Shown here piece by piece: positions 40,311 to 49,658 of a stretch of 64,000 bases of DNA. Source of the DNA: CAVUWL01 sp963787415 (lineage in GTDB: Bacteria > Actinomycetota > Thermoleophilia > Solirubrobacterales > 70-9). The stretch lies in the NCBI GenBank assembly GCA_963787415.1, contig CAWBCO010000007.1, forward strand, positions 372,001 to 436,000, written 5' to 3'. Made by a program: the position numbers and the translations under genes. Within the stretch, counting starts at the first letter, position 1. The number at the start of each line of letters is the position of its first letter. The notes under the pieces are model-generated. The model worked only from the letters and a program-made list of their open reading frames with translations, was not told the origin of the DNA and searched no databases.

Positions 40311-42731
40311 TTGCCTGAGAAGACGACCAACGCTGGCGAGGCTGCAGACTCATATGGAGCCAAGGACATCACCGTCTTGGAGGGCCTGGAGGCGGTTCGC
40401 AAACGACCCGGTATGTACATTGGCTCGACCGGCCCGCGCGGACTCCACCACCTGGTCTATGAGGTGGTCGATAACTCAGTCGATGAGGCGCTCGCCGGCC
40501 ACTGCGACAGCGTCCGCGTTCTCCTCGCTCCCGACAACAGCTGCACGGTCGAAGACGACGGACGCGGGATTCCCGTTGAGACGATGGAGAAAGAGCAGCG
40601 CCCGGCGGCTGAGGTCGTCCTCACCGTTTTGCACGCCGGGGGCAAGTTTGGAGACGGCGGCGGCTACAAGGTCTCCGGAGGACTGCACGGGGTTGGCGTC
40701 TCGGTCGTCAACGCGCTTTCTGAGCGCCTCCATCTTGAGATCAGCCGCGAAGGCAACATCTGGTCCCAGGACTATGAGCGGGGAAAGCCCCAGACCGAAC
40801 TGAGCAGAGGCGCGTCCACCGAGGCCCACGGAACCAAGATCACCTTTCTTCCTGACCTGGAGATCTTCGAAGAGATCGAGTTTGATTTCCAGACTCTGGC
40901 TGAGCGGCTGCGAGAGACCGCCTTCCTCACCCGTGGCCTAAAAATCGAGTTGATTGATGAGCGCGGGGCGACCAACAGCGTCACCTTCCAATACGAGGGT
41001 GGAATCGAGGATTTCGTCCGCCATCTCAACGAGAACCGCGATGAGCTGCATCCCAAGGTGATTTTTTTTGAGAGCGGGGAGGAGGAGGGTCAGGTCGAGG
41101 TGGCGATGCAGTGGAATACCTCCTATCAGGAGTCGATCTTCAGTTTCGCCAACAACATCAACACCCATGAGGGGGGCACCCATCTCTCCGGCTTTCGTTC
41201 AGCGCTGACCCGGACGCTGAACGCCTATGCACGCGGCAAAGGCCTGCTCAAAGACAAAGACGACAACCTCGCCGGGGAGGACGTGCGTGAGGGTCTGACC
41301 GCGGTGATCTCTGTCAAGTTGCACGATCCGCAGTTTGAGGGCCAGACCAAGACCAAACTCGGCAATCCACCGATCCGCGGCCTGGTCGAGGAGACGGTGA
41401 ACCGCAAACTTGGCGAGTTCTTTGAGGAGAACCCCGGCGACGCCCGCCGCATCATCAGCAAGGCGATTGACGCCTCACGGGCCCGCGACGCGGCGCGCAA
41501 GGCCCGCGACCTGACCCGACGCAAGTCGGCGCTTGAGAACTCGACCCTGCCGGGCAAGCTCGCCGACTGCACCGTCAAGGACCCGAGCCTGGCGGAGATC
41601 TTCGTGGTCGAGGGGGACTCCGCGGGGGGTTCGGCCAAGCAGGCTCGCGATCGATCGACCCAGGCGGTGCTGCCGCTGCGCGGAAAGATCATCAACGTCG
41701 AGAAGAGTCGCATCGACAAGGTGCTGGCCAATAACGAGATCCAGGCCCTGATCACGGCGATCGGCACCGGCGTTCACGAGGAGTTCAACATCGAGGACGC
41801 TCGATACCACAAGATCGTGATGGCAACGGACGCCGATGTCGATGGCGCCCACATCCGTACCCTCGTGCTCACCTTTTTGTACCGACAGATGCCGGAGCTG
41901 ATCGACGCCGGCTTTGTCTACATCGCCAAACCGCCGCTTTATCGGGTCAAGCAGGGAAACCAGGAGACCTACCTGGAGCGCGAGTCCGAGCTGGAGGAGT
42001 TGCTCCTGCGCGACAAGCTCGAGGATTTCGAGCTGATCGACGCGGCGGGAGACTCAAAGAAGCTGACCACCGCTCGCTGGCAGGCATACGTGCGGCGCTC
42101 CAAGGAGTACGAGGGGTGGGGGTCTTCACTGCAGGCGGAGTTCGGTCATGAGGTGGTGCGCTTCCTCGAGCAGTCGAGTCTGCTCGATCGCCAGGTCGCG
42201 ACGATCGCGGCGGCGAGCGAGGCGCTGGGCGGCGAGCCGGGAGCGGGGGAGCCGTTTGACAACGAGGTCCTCGAGGCCTCAGATGAGGTGCTGGTGGTTA
42301 AGGCGATCGAGCGCGCAAGCGGGTTGGCGCGCACCCACCGCCTCCCGGCGGAGCTTTTCGCCCACCATGACTACCGCAAGTTCGTTGAGGTTCATGGAGT
42401 CCTGCTGAGACAGGTTGGCCGCCCCCCGTTTGAGATCCGATTCGGCGAGCGAAACTCCGCCGCGCTTTCCTTCCAGGCGCTTCGCGGAGCGGTGCTCGAC
42501 CTCGCTCGCCACGGAGTCCAGCTCACCCGGTTTAAGGGGTTGGGCGAGATGAACGCCGACCAGCTGCGTGAGACGACGATGGACCCCGCCTCGCGCACCT
42601 TGGCCCGGGTCACGCTTGAGGATGCCACCGCAGCCGACCAGATCTTTTCGATGCTGATGGGCGATCAGGTCGAGCCGCGGCGAAAGTTCATCGAGGCCCA
42701 CGCCAAAGAGGTGAGGTTCTTGGATGTCTAG
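40311..42731 (+). CDS. gyrB: DNA gyrase subunit B
   Basis: An 806-residue gyrase ATPase subunit. It starts at TTG 40311, with GGAAGGG ending about 5 nt upstream. GHKL ATPase motifs: EVVDNSVDEALAGHC, VEDDGRGIPVE, GGYKVSGGLHGVGVSVVNAL and THEGGTHLSGF. The TOPRIM domain has FVVEGDSAGGSAKQARDR, PLRGKIINVEKS and ATDADVDGAHIRTL. The C-terminal domain keeps RFKGLGEMNADQL. Together with GyrA it introduces negative supercoils. About 165 residues between TOPRIM and the tail are an insert longer than in Bacillus GyrB (the region with WGSSLQAEFGHEVV). Confidence 0.97.
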   Translation: MPEKTTNAGEAADSYGAKDITVLEGLEAVRKRPGMYIGSTGPRGLHHLVYEVVDNSVDEALAGHCDSVRVLLAPDNSCTVEDDGRGIPVETMEKEQRPAAEVVLTVLHAGGKFGDGGGYKVSGGLHGVGVSVVNALSERLHLEISREGNIWSQDYERGKPQTELSRGASTEAHGTKITFLPDLEIFEEIEFDFQTLAERLRETAFLTRGLKIELIDERGATNSVTFQYEGGIEDFVRHLNENRDELHPKVIFFESGEEEGQVEVAMQWNTSYQESIFSFANNINTHEGGTHLSGFRSALTRTLNAYARGKGLLKDKDDNLAGEDVREGLTAVISVKLHDPQFEGQTKTKLGNPPIRGLVEETVNRKLGEFFEENPGDARRIISKAIDASRARDAARKARDLTRRKSALENSTLPGKLADCTVKDPSLAEIFVVEGDSAGGSAKQARDRSTQAVLPLRGKIINVEKSRIDKVLANNEIQALITAIGTGVHEEFNIEDARYHKIVMATDADVDGAHIRTLVLTFLYRQMPELIDAGFVYIAKPPLYRVKQGNQETYLERESELEELLLRDKLEDFELIDAAGDSKKLTTARWQAYVRRSKEYEGWGSSLQAEFGHEVVRFLEQSSLLDRQVATIAAASEALGGEPGAGEPFDNEVLEASDEVLVVKAIERASGLARTHRLPAELFAHHDYRKFVEVHGVLLRQVGRPPFEIRFGERNSAALSFQALRGAVLDLARHGVQLTRFKGLGEMNADQLRETTMDPASRTLARVTLEDATAADQIFSMLMGDQVEPRRKFIEAHAKEVRFLDV

Positions 42732-42771
42732 GGTCGACCGCGCCGACACCTCTTCGGGCCAGGGTAGCTGA

Positions 42772-45240
42772 GTGGCACTCGACGCCTTGACCGGAAGAAT
42801 CGAGGAGCGCGAGCTCGAGAAAGAGATGCGCTCCTCCTACCTCGATTACGCGATGAGCGTGATCGTCGGACGGGCGCTGCCCGATGTGCGCGACGGGCTC
42901 AAGCCTGTGCACCGCCGGGTCCTCTATGCGATGCACGACATCGGCCTGCAGCCGACGCGTGCCTACCGCAAGTGCGCCTTCATCGTCGGTGAGGTGATGG
43001 GTAAGTACCACCCGCACGGAGATTCGGCAATCTATGACACCTTGGTGCGGATGGCGCAGGAGTTCTCGCTGCGCTACATGCTGGTCGACGGCCAGGGCAA
43101 TTTCGGCTCGATCGACGATGACCCGGCGGCGGCGATGAGATACACCGAGGCGCGCCTGGGGCGGTTGGCGACCGAGCTCCTTCGCGACATCGACGCCGAC
43201 ACCGTCGACTTCGGTCCCAACTACGACGAGTCCACGCAGGAACCGTTGATCCTGCCGGCGCGTTTCCCCAACCTGCTGGTAAACGGTGCCGCGGGAATCG
43301 CGGTTGGGATGGCGACCAATATCCCGCCCCACAACCTGCGCGAGGTGGCCGCCGCGGTCGATGCCTACATCGAGGATCCAGGAATCGATCTGGGTGCTCT
43401 GATGGACCACGTCAAGGGCCCCGACTTCCCCGGCGGGGGAATCATGAGCATGGAGGGGATCCGCGATGCCTATGCCTCCGGGAGGGGCAGCGTCAAGGTC
43501 CGCGCCCGCGCCCACGTGGAGCCGCTGAAGGGGGGCAAGGAGGCGATCGTCGTCACCGAGCTGCCCTTCATGGTCAAGAAGGGGGGCGATGGAGGGCTGA
43601 TCACCAAGATCGCCGATCTCGTTCGCGACAAGAAATTGGAGGGAATCTCCGATCTTCGCGATGAGACCGACCGCTCCGGAATGCGGCTTGTGATCGAGCT
43701 CAAGCGAGGCGGCCCACCAGCCAAGGTGGTGCTCAACAACCTCTACAAGAAAACCGCCATGCAGACAACCTTTGGGGTCAACATGGTGGCTCTTGTCGAC
43801 GGGGTGCCGCGCACCCTGAGCCTCTTGGAGCTGGTCCATCACTACGTCCAGCACCAGCGCGAGGTTGTCACCCGTCGCACCCAGTACGAACTGCGCCGCG
43901 CCGAGGCCCGCGCCCACATTCTCGAGGGAGTGCTGGTCGCGCTCGACAATCTCGACGCAGTGATCAAACTGATCCGCGGCTCCTCGGACCCGGTCGAGGC
44001 CCGCGAGGGCCTGATCGCTCGCTTCGAGCTCACCCGCGAGCAGGCGCAGGCGATTCTCGACATGCGCCTTCAGCGGCTCACTGCGCTTGAGGCTGACAAA
44101 GTGCGCGCCGAGCACGCGGACCTGCTCGAGCGGATTGGAGAGCTGCGGGCGATCCTCGGAGACGAGGAACGGGTGATGGCGATCGTGCGGGAGGAGTTGA
44201 AGGAAATCGTCGCCTCCTACGGCGATGAGCGACGCACCGAATTGGTCCATTTCGAGGGCGACGTGGGGATCGAGGACATGATCGCCGACCAGCAGATGGT
44301 GATCTCATTGACCGCCTCCGGCTACGTCAAGCGACTTCCGTTGGCCACCTACCGCCAGCAGCACCGAGGCGGCGTTGGGGTGATGGGGATGAACCTGAAG
44401 GAGGACGATTACATCGCCCATCTACATATCTGCTCGACCCATGACTTCCTGCTCTTCTTCACCAACCGCGGCAAGGTCTATCGGCTCAAGGTCTATGAGC
44501 TGCCGGAGGGTTCGCGGACGGCAAAGGGCAGCGCGCTGGTCAACCTGCTGCCACTGCGTGAGGGGGAGAAGGTGATGGCGGTGATCCCGACCCGTGATTT
44601 CAAAGAGAACAAATACCTCGCCTTTGCGACCGCCAAAGGCCAGATCAAGAAGACTGAGTTTCTCTCCTACAACACGCCGATCCGCGCCGACGGAATTATC
44701 GCGATCAAGGTCCGCGACGGCGATGAGTTGGTCCAGGTCCGACTCACTTCCGGTGAGGACGACATCCTGATCGTCTCCCACTCAGGGCAGGCCGCCCGCT
44801 TCTCGGAGGAGTTGGTTCGGCCGATGGGCCGCGACACCGGCGGGATCAAGGGAATGAACGTCACCGGCAAGGGCAATCGGGTGCTGGCGATGGACATCGC
44901 CCGCGATGACACCGAACTGTTCGTCGTTACCGAGAATGGCTACGGCAAGCGCACGCCGGTTGCCGAGTACCCGGTGAAGGGCCGCGGCACCAAAGGAGTG
45001 CTGACCGCGAAGCTGACCACGAAAAAGGGCGGCCTCGCCGGCGCTCTGATCGTTCGCGAACACCAGGAGCTGCTGTTCATCTCACAAAACGGGATGGTTC
45101 AGCGAACCTCGGTAAGCGGAATCTCTGAGATGGGCCGCGCGACCCAAGGGGTGAGGGTGATGAACATCAAAGACGATGACCGGGTCAGCGCCGTGGCCCT
45201 GGTGGTCGAGTCAGGGCAAACCGAGGAGGAGGAGGAGTAG
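42772..45240 (+). CDS. gyrA: DNA gyrase subunit A
   Basis: An 822-residue gyrase subunit starting at GTG 42772. The breakage-reunion domain has SYLDYAMSVIVGRALPDVRD, and the quinolone pocket YHPHGDSAIYDTLVRMAQ with Ser and Asp at the E. coli 83 and 87 positions, the susceptible type. The catalytic Tyr lies in EARLGRLATELL-neighbouring RYTEARL. The C-terminal beta-pinwheel begins with QQHRGGVGVMGM at the GyrA-box position (canonical QRRGGKG), keeping the Gly pair but lacking two basic residues. The tail is a run of Glu. It is 40 nt after gyrB and ends the rightward origin operon. Confidence 0.97.
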   Translation: MALDALTGRIEERELEKEMRSSYLDYAMSVIVGRALPDVRDGLKPVHRRVLYAMHDIGLQPTRAYRKCAFIVGEVMGKYHPHGDSAIYDTLVRMAQEFSLRYMLVDGQGNFGSIDDDPAAAMRYTEARLGRLATELLRDIDADTVDFGPNYDESTQEPLILPARFPNLLVNGAAGIAVGMATNIPPHNLREVAAAVDAYIEDPGIDLGALMDHVKGPDFPGGGIMSMEGIRDAYASGRGSVKVRARAHVEPLKGGKEAIVVTELPFMVKKGGDGGLITKIADLVRDKKLEGISDLRDETDRSGMRLVIELKRGGPPAKVVLNNLYKKTAMQTTFGVNMVALVDGVPRTLSLLELVHHYVQHQREVVTRRTQYELRRAEARAHILEGVLVALDNLDAVIKLIRGSSDPVEAREGLIARFELTREQAQAILDMRLQRLTALEADKVRAEHADLLERIGELRAILGDEERVMAIVREELKEIVASYGDERRTELVHFEGDVGIEDMIADQQMVISLTASGYVKRLPLATYRQQHRGGVGVMGMNLKEDDYIAHLHICSTHDFLLFFTNRGKVYRLKVYELPEGSRTAKGSALVNLLPLREGEKVMAVIPTRDFKENKYLAFATAKGQIKKTEFLSYNTPIRADGIIAIKVRDGDELVQVRLTSGEDDILIVSHSGQAARFSEELVRPMGRDTGGIKGMNVTGKGNRVLAMDIARDDTELFVVTENGYGKRTPVAEYPVKGRGTKGVLTAKLTTKKGGLAGALIVREHQELLFISQNGMVQRTSVSGISEMGRATQGVRVMNIKDDDRVSAVALVVESGQTEEEEE

Positions 45241-45273
45241 AAGGCTCGTTGCGCTCCGGCGCCCGCGTTCGTG

Positions 45274-45780
45274 CTAGGCCGCGCTCGGCAGGTACTGCTG
45301 CCAGGCCGGGGGGATGCTGGGACTCGCAACCCGGATAAAGACGGTGGGGCCGGGCGCCTTGGGGCTGCTCCGCGGGTGCATCTGGATCTCGCGCGGGAGA
45401 CGGTTGCCCTTGCGCCTGTTGCAGGTCGCGCAGGCGGCGACGATGTTCTCCCAGACGGATTGACCACCGCGGCTGCGCGGAATCACATGGTCGACGGTGA
45501 GCCCGGCCTTCTTGGAGCCGCAGTACTGACAGGTCCACGCATCCCTCGCCAAGACAGCGCGCCTGGTGATCTTTCTGCGGTGTGCTTCGCGGGGGATCCG
45601 CACGTAGCTGACCAGGCGGATTACGTCCGGTCGCTCGATCGTCATGTGCTCGGAGTGAAGCGCACCCCCCTGCTGCTCGAGCAGCTCGGCCTTTTCCTTC
45701 AGCAGTAGCACGGCGGCGCGCCGCAACGTGCAGACGTTGATCGGCTCAAAGGTCGCATTGAGGACCAAGACCCGTGCCAT
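45274..45780 (-). CDS. HNH endonuclease
   Basis: A 168-residue protein from ATG 45780 (MARVLVLNATFEPINVCTLR). The HNH domain follows: RDAWTCQYCGSKKAGLTVDH and VIPRSRGGQSVWENIVAACA, then TCNRRKGNRLP, with two CxxC zinc pairs. Stand-alone proteins of this size are common in actinobacteria and probably act in DNA processing or repair. It is convergent with gyrA and lies between gyrA and pheA. A TACAAT -10-like hexamer (45791-45796) lies 10 nt before the ATG, inside the pheA end. Confidence 0.88.
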   Translation of the reverse strand: MARVLVLNATFEPINVCTLRRAAVLLLKEKAELLEQQGGALHSEHMTIERPDVIRLVSYVRIPREAHRRKITRRAVLARDAWTCQYCGSKKAGLTVDHVIPRSRGGQSVWENIVAACATCNRRKGNRLPREIQMHPRSSPKAPGPTVFIRVASPSIPPAWQQYLPSAA

Positions 45781-45802
45781 GGTGCTGGCGATTGTACGGG
45801 GG

Positions 45803-46636
45803 TCAACCGACCGGATAGGAACCGAGGACGCGAACCGATTCCGCCTGGGCGCGCAGCGCCTCGATCGCATCGGCGACCCGGGCATCGCCGAGCGCTGCCT
45901 CGAGGTCGCAAAAGAACATATAGCGGCCCAGTCCACGGCGCAGTGGACGGGACTCGATCCGGCTCAGGTTGACACCGCGACTGGAGAACTCCTGGAGGGC
46001 CTCGACCAGAGCACCGGGATGGTCCTCGCCGGGCTCGGAGAAAACCAGCGACGTCTTCCAGGCGCCCTTGCCGCTGACGGCGGTTCCGGCGGGTGCGATC
46101 CAGACGAAGCGGGTGACGTTATCGACCTCATCCTCGATGCCCTCCCGCAGCAGGACGCAGCCATAGAGCTCAGCTGCCGAGCGGGCCCCGAGCGCCGCCC
46201 ACGGTCTCTCTGACTCGCTGATCATGCGGACCGCCTCGGCGGTGCTGCTCGCGGCTATCCGCTCTGCACCGGGCAGCTGCTCGCGCAGGAAGCGGGCGCA
46301 CTGTGCGAGCGCCTGCGGATGGGAGAGCACCGCCTCGATCTCAGCCAGTTCTAGCGTCTGCCTGCTGATCAGATGCGCACTCACCCGGTAGTCGTGCTGG
46401 CCGATGATGGTCACCGCCTCGGCCTCGAAGGCGAGGGTGTCAAGGGTGCTGCGGACCGATCCCTCGATCGAGTTCTCAAACGGGACCAGCGCACGCTCGG
46501 CCTCGCCCTCTTGCACGGCAAGGATCGCGTCGTGAACGGTGGGGGTACGCAGCGGCTCAAAGTCGATGCCTCGCGCCGCTTCGCCCAGGGCGTCCTCGGT
46601 GAAAGTCCCCGCGGGCCCTAGATAGGCGATCCGCAT
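45803..46636 (-). CDS. pheA: Prephenate dehydratase with ACT domain
   Basis: Turns prephenate into phenylpyruvate in phenylalanine synthesis. From ATG 46636 the protein has 277 residues; GTG 46645 would add three. The catalytic half has MRIAYLGPAGTFTEDAL, ALVPFENSIEGSVRSTLD, ALAQCARFL and the active-site TRFVWIAP (TRF motif). The C-terminal ACT domain (HPGALVEALQEFSSRGVNLSRIESRP) carries the ESRP motif for feedback inhibition by phenylalanine. No chorismate mutase domain is attached. Confidence 0.95.
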   Translation of the reverse strand: MRIAYLGPAGTFTEDALGEAARGIDFEPLRTPTVHDAILAVQEGEAERALVPFENSIEGSVRSTLDTLAFEAEAVTIIGQHDYRVSAHLISRQTLELAEIEAVLSHPQALAQCARFLREQLPGAERIAASSTAEAVRMISESERPWAALGARSAAELYGCVLLREGIEDEVDNVTRFVWIAPAGTAVSGKGAWKTSLVFSEPGEDHPGALVEALQEFSSRGVNLSRIESRPLRRGLGRYMFFCDLEAALGDARVADAIEALRAQAESVRVLGSYPVG

Positions 46637-46714
46637 CACCGACACCGCTCGGTGCCTAGGGCGCTTGCCCGCCGCGGCGCTCTGCGCTGCTCATCGGCCA
46701 TCGATCTCAGCGTG

Positions 46715-47755
46715 CTATTCGAAATTAACGGCGTAGCTGGCCTTGTTATTGCTGATTACTTTCTCGCCTGGAACCGGCTGAACGCTTACTTCTATGCTGA
46801 CCTGGCCTTTTGGTGCGGGGGTGAGCGGGATCGTCACCGTTTGGGTTTCACCGACCCCGATCGTGCTGATCTCACCCTGAAGGGTATGGCCACCGTTGAC
46901 CTTGACCGAAACTTTGATCCCGTTCTCGGTCGATTCTCCCTGATTTTGGACCTTGGCTTCGACTTCGGGAGTGCCTTCGCTGCTGATCGAGTTGGTCGCG
47001 GTGGAGCTGAGTTCAGTGCCGTCGATCGCCGCCCCCGCCAGTCCCAAACCGTGCACCCCGGGGCTGGCAGCGGCGGTCGATCCGCTGACCTGGCCGAGGG
47101 CCGAGCTCACCGTCGCGGGGTTCAGCCATTTCGTCCCTTCCGGAAGGAAGATACTGCGCGGCACATTGCTGTTTTGGATCCCGTTGTTTTCGAGCACCGC
47201 ATCGATCTCTGGGCGGGCGACCGCCGCGTAGAGGATGTCGCTGGCGAGCAGTTTTTGCATCTGCTTGGCGATCACGGCCGTCGCCTTGGCGGAGCCGACA
47301 TTGCCCAGCGCCGTGCTCATCTTGGCGGCAATTTCGTCCATCGCGCTGCCGCGCAGCTCATAGACCAGTTCGAGTGCGCCCTGTGCCTGACCCATTCCCC
47401 CCGGGGCACTGAGGCTGTCGACGCGGGTCACGTAGTTGTCCATCGCGCTGCGATCGGCGTTGACCTCGGCATCGAACTCGGTCACCGAGAGGCTGCCCGG
47501 GTTTGAGAGCTTGCCGAAGAACGCCTTGCTGGTCTGCTGGGTCTCTTCGACGATCTCACTGACATCGCGCGCGTAGCTGCTCAGCGCCTGTTGAGCCTGG
47601 GCGTCGAGGCAGCCCTTGACCCCGAGCACCAGCCCGATCAAAACGATCAGCGCCAGCCCCAGCGCCAGCCCGCGGCGGAGCATTATCTGCTGACGTTCAG
47701 GGCGACGTGATGGCCGCGGCCTGCGCCGCGGAGCGGGTGCTGGCGAATCCTCCAA
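46715..47755 (-). CDS. Membrane-anchored protein with C-terminal CARDB-like domain
   Basis: A 346-residue protein starting at TTG 47755 with a Pro/Arg-rich cytoplasmic tail and one helix (about residues 27-47, LALGLALIVLIGLVLGVKGC). The extracytoplasmic part is mostly helical to about 230 (SSYARDVSEIVEETQQTSKAFF). It ends in an Ig-like beta domain (EVEAKVQNQGESTENGIKVS, ISTIGVGETQTVTIPL, PGEKVISNNKASYAVNFE) of the CARDB kind. The function is unknown; it may sense or bind the envelope. It is divergent from the kinase gene next door. Confidence 0.75.
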   Translation of the reverse strand: MEDSPAPAPRRRPRPSRRPERQQIMLRRGLALGLALIVLIGLVLGVKGCLDAQAQQALSSYARDVSEIVEETQQTSKAFFGKLSNPGSLSVTEFDAEVNADRSAMDNYVTRVDSLSAPGGMGQAQGALELVYELRGSAMDEIAAKMSTALGNVGSAKATAVIAKQMQKLLASDILYAAVARPEIDAVLENNGIQNSNVPRSIFLPEGTKWLNPATVSSALGQVSGSTAAASPGVHGLGLAGAAIDGTELSSTATNSISSEGTPEVEAKVQNQGESTENGIKVSVKVNGGHTLQGEISTIGVGETQTVTIPLTPAPKGQVSIEVSVQPVPGEKVISNNKASYAVNFE

Positions 47756-47896
47756 AGACGGCTCTCCAAGCTGGTTGGCTGGCGGGAGAGTATGAAGGCT
47801 GGAGGGGTCGCCGCGTCAAGAGCGGCAGCAAACCTCCAGTTTTGGGGATCCAGGTGGCGCAGGAGCGAGGCCTGGCGTGGCGAAGGTTTCAATACT

Positions 47897-48811
47897 TTGG
47901 TCGGCTCCCTGGTCCTCAACCGCTTTCTGATCGAGCGCCGAATCGGTAGCGGCGGGTTCGGTGTGGTTTATGAGGCCTGGGACGGCCGCCTCGAGCGCCC
48001 CGTCGCGGTCAAGGCGATCGAATCGTGTGGCGTTGATCTCGGTCGACGGGTGCTTCGCGAGGCCCAGGCAGCCGCCCGCCTGAATCACCCTGGGATCGTG
48101 ACGCTCTATGAGATGGGTGAGGAGAACGGCAATGCGCTGCTCGTTACCGAGCTCGTCGATGGCTCGACCCTGGCTCGACTCACCCGCGACGGCGATCTGA
48201 GCGATCGGGAGATCGGTGAGATCGGCGCCGACCTCTGCGAGGCGCTCGATCACGCTCACTCCCGCGGCGTCATCCATCGCGATATCAAGCCACAAAACGT
48301 GCAGGTGACCGAGGGCGAGCCGCGCGCGAAGCTGATGGATTTCGGCATCGCGCGGCTCGCTGACGGCGCCTCGCTGACGGCGCCCGGTGACGTCCTGGGA
48401 ACCCTTGCCTACATGTCTCCCGAGCAAGCCAACGGCCGTGCCGCAGGACCGGAGGCCGACGTCTACTCGCTCGCTCTGACCTTGTATGAGTGCTGGAGCG
48501 GGGAAAATCCGCACCGTCGCTCCAGTCCGGCCGCCACCGCGCGCGCAATCGGTGCCCGGATTCGACCTCTGCGCCGCCTCCGTCCCGATCTCCCGCGCGA
48601 CCTCAGCGAGGTGGTTGATTCCTGCCTCAATCCACGTCCGTCCGGGCGGCCGGGGCTTGAGGATCTCGGCGCTGCGATCGAGGGCTCCCTCGACGATTTG
48701 GCCGCAGACCCGCGCGCTCTTGCCCGCCCAATCGGGATTCGCCTCGGAGTCGCCGCTGCCGCGGTTCTCGGCGCCTGGCTCGCCGTCGGCCACGGGATCG
48801 CGCTCCCGTAG
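47897..48811 (+). CDS. Ser/Thr protein kinase (Hanks type), single C-terminal helix
   Basis: I prefer TTG 47897 (LVGSLVLNRFLIERRIGSGG), preceded by GAAGG; ATG 47792 would add 35 residues of unlikely sequence. The kinase domain is complete: GSGGFGVVYEA loop, VAVKAIES Lys, HRDIKPQNV catalytic loop, DFGIARL, LAYMSPEQANG and DVYSLALTLYECWSGE. About 30 residues from the end lies one hydrophobic segment (LGVAAAAVLGAWLAVGHGIAL). There is no extracellular sensor. It heads the FHA/PstP/RodA/PBP/PknB cluster and may be the PknA-like partner. A strong hairpin separates it from fhaA. Confidence 0.88.
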   Translation: MVGSLVLNRFLIERRIGSGGFGVVYEAWDGRLERPVAVKAIESCGVDLGRRVLREAQAAARLNHPGIVTLYEMGEENGNALLVTELVDGSTLARLTRDGDLSDREIGEIGADLCEALDHAHSRGVIHRDIKPQNVQVTEGEPRAKLMDFGIARLADGASLTAPGDVLGTLAYMSPEQANGRAAGPEADVYSLALTLYECWSGENPHRRSSPAATARAIGARIRPLRRLRPDLPRDLSEVVDSCLNPRPSGRPGLEDLGAAIEGSLDDLAADPRALARPIGIRLGVAAAAVLGAWLAVGHGIALP

Positions 48812-48818
48812 GATTTCA

Positions 48819-48842
48819 GCGCTCTCCGGCTTCGGAGAGCGC
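48819..48842 (+). other. Strong hairpin between the kinase gene and fhaA
   Basis: GCGCTCTCCG and CGGAGAGCGC form a perfect 10-bp stem around GCTT. It starts 8 nt after the kinase stop and ends 9 nt before the fhaA Shine-Dalgarno AAGGAG. No T-tract follows. It may limit read-through, stabilise mRNA ends or control fhaA translation. Confidence 0.6.
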
Positions 48843-48863
48843 CCGCGCCCTAAGGAGCATCAA

Positions 48864-49640
48864 ATCAGCGTTCTACGCAACCTCGAGTCTCGGATCGAAG
48901 GTCTCGTCGAGGGAGTCTTCAGCCGCGCCTTCAGCTCCGAGGTGCAACCGGTCGAACTGGCTCGCAAACTTGCCAAGGAAATGGACGCTCACAAGACCGC
49001 CTCGATCGAGCGCGTATACGTGCCAAACGAGTACACCGTCTTCCTCTCCAAGCCGGACCGATCCAAGCTGGAAGGCTATGAGCGCTCGCTCGAGCAGGAG
49101 CTCTCGGGCTACCTGCTTGAGCATGCCCGGCGGCGAAGCTATGACCTGCTGACCAGACCCACGGTGTCCTTCAGTACCGACGAGCGCCTGCGGCTAGGCG
49201 AGTTTGGGATCCAGGCCCGTCTGGTCAAGCCACCCCTCCGCGAGGGGGACGGGCCAAGCCAGGGGGAGGAGGGTCACACGATGGTCTACTCGGCGGTTCG
49301 CGAGCGCGACCGGGGGAGACCGAAACGCCCCGAGGAGGCCGTCGGCGCCCTCGTCTTCACTCGCGCGGTGGTCTCCCTCGACGATCGCCGCTACGTGCTC
49401 GACGGACCGCGGGCGACGATCGGTCGCTCCAAGTCGGTGGAGTGCGTGCTGGCTGACCCAAATGTCTCGCGCCGCCATGCCGAGCTGCGCCGCTCTGAGA
49501 CCGGTGACTGGCAGATCGTTGACCTTGGTTCCACCAATGGGGTGAAGGTCAACGGTCGACGGGTGCCCGCCACCCGCCTCAGCCCCGGAGACGAGGTGAC
49601 CCTGGGAACCACAACCTTCCTTTTCGACATCGAGCAGTAG
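48864..49640 (+). CDS. fhaA: FHA-domain protein FhaA, apparent ATC start
   Basis: An FhaA-type protein of about 258 residues. The N-terminal DUF3662 domain begins SVLRNLESRIEGLVEGVFSR, the usual start of the family after Met, and runs to about 125. A linker follows, then the FHA domain (ATIGRSKSVECVLADPNVSRRHAEL, LGSTNGVKVNGRR), which binds phosphothreonine. AAGGAG lies 6 nt before codon 48864, which is ATC. No in-frame ATG, GTG or TTG occurs close upstream, and the next ones downstream would delete the conserved N-terminus. So ATC initiation or an ATG-to-ATC sequence change is likely. In mycobacteria FhaA links PknB to peptidoglycan synthesis. Confidence 0.85.
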   Translation: MSVLRNLESRIEGLVEGVFSRAFSSEVQPVELARKLAKEMDAHKTASIERVYVPNEYTVFLSKPDRSKLEGYERSLEQELSGYLLEHARRRSYDLLTRPTVSFSTDERLRLGEFGIQARLVKPPLREGDGPSQGEEGHTMVYSAVRERDRGRPKRPEEAVGALVFTRAVVSLDDRRYVLDGPRATIGRSKSVECVLADPNVSRRHAELRRSETGDWQIVDLGSTNGVKVNGRRVPATRLSPGDEVTLGTTTFLFDIEQ

Positions 49641-49658
49641 CCATAGTGTGCTGAGCGC

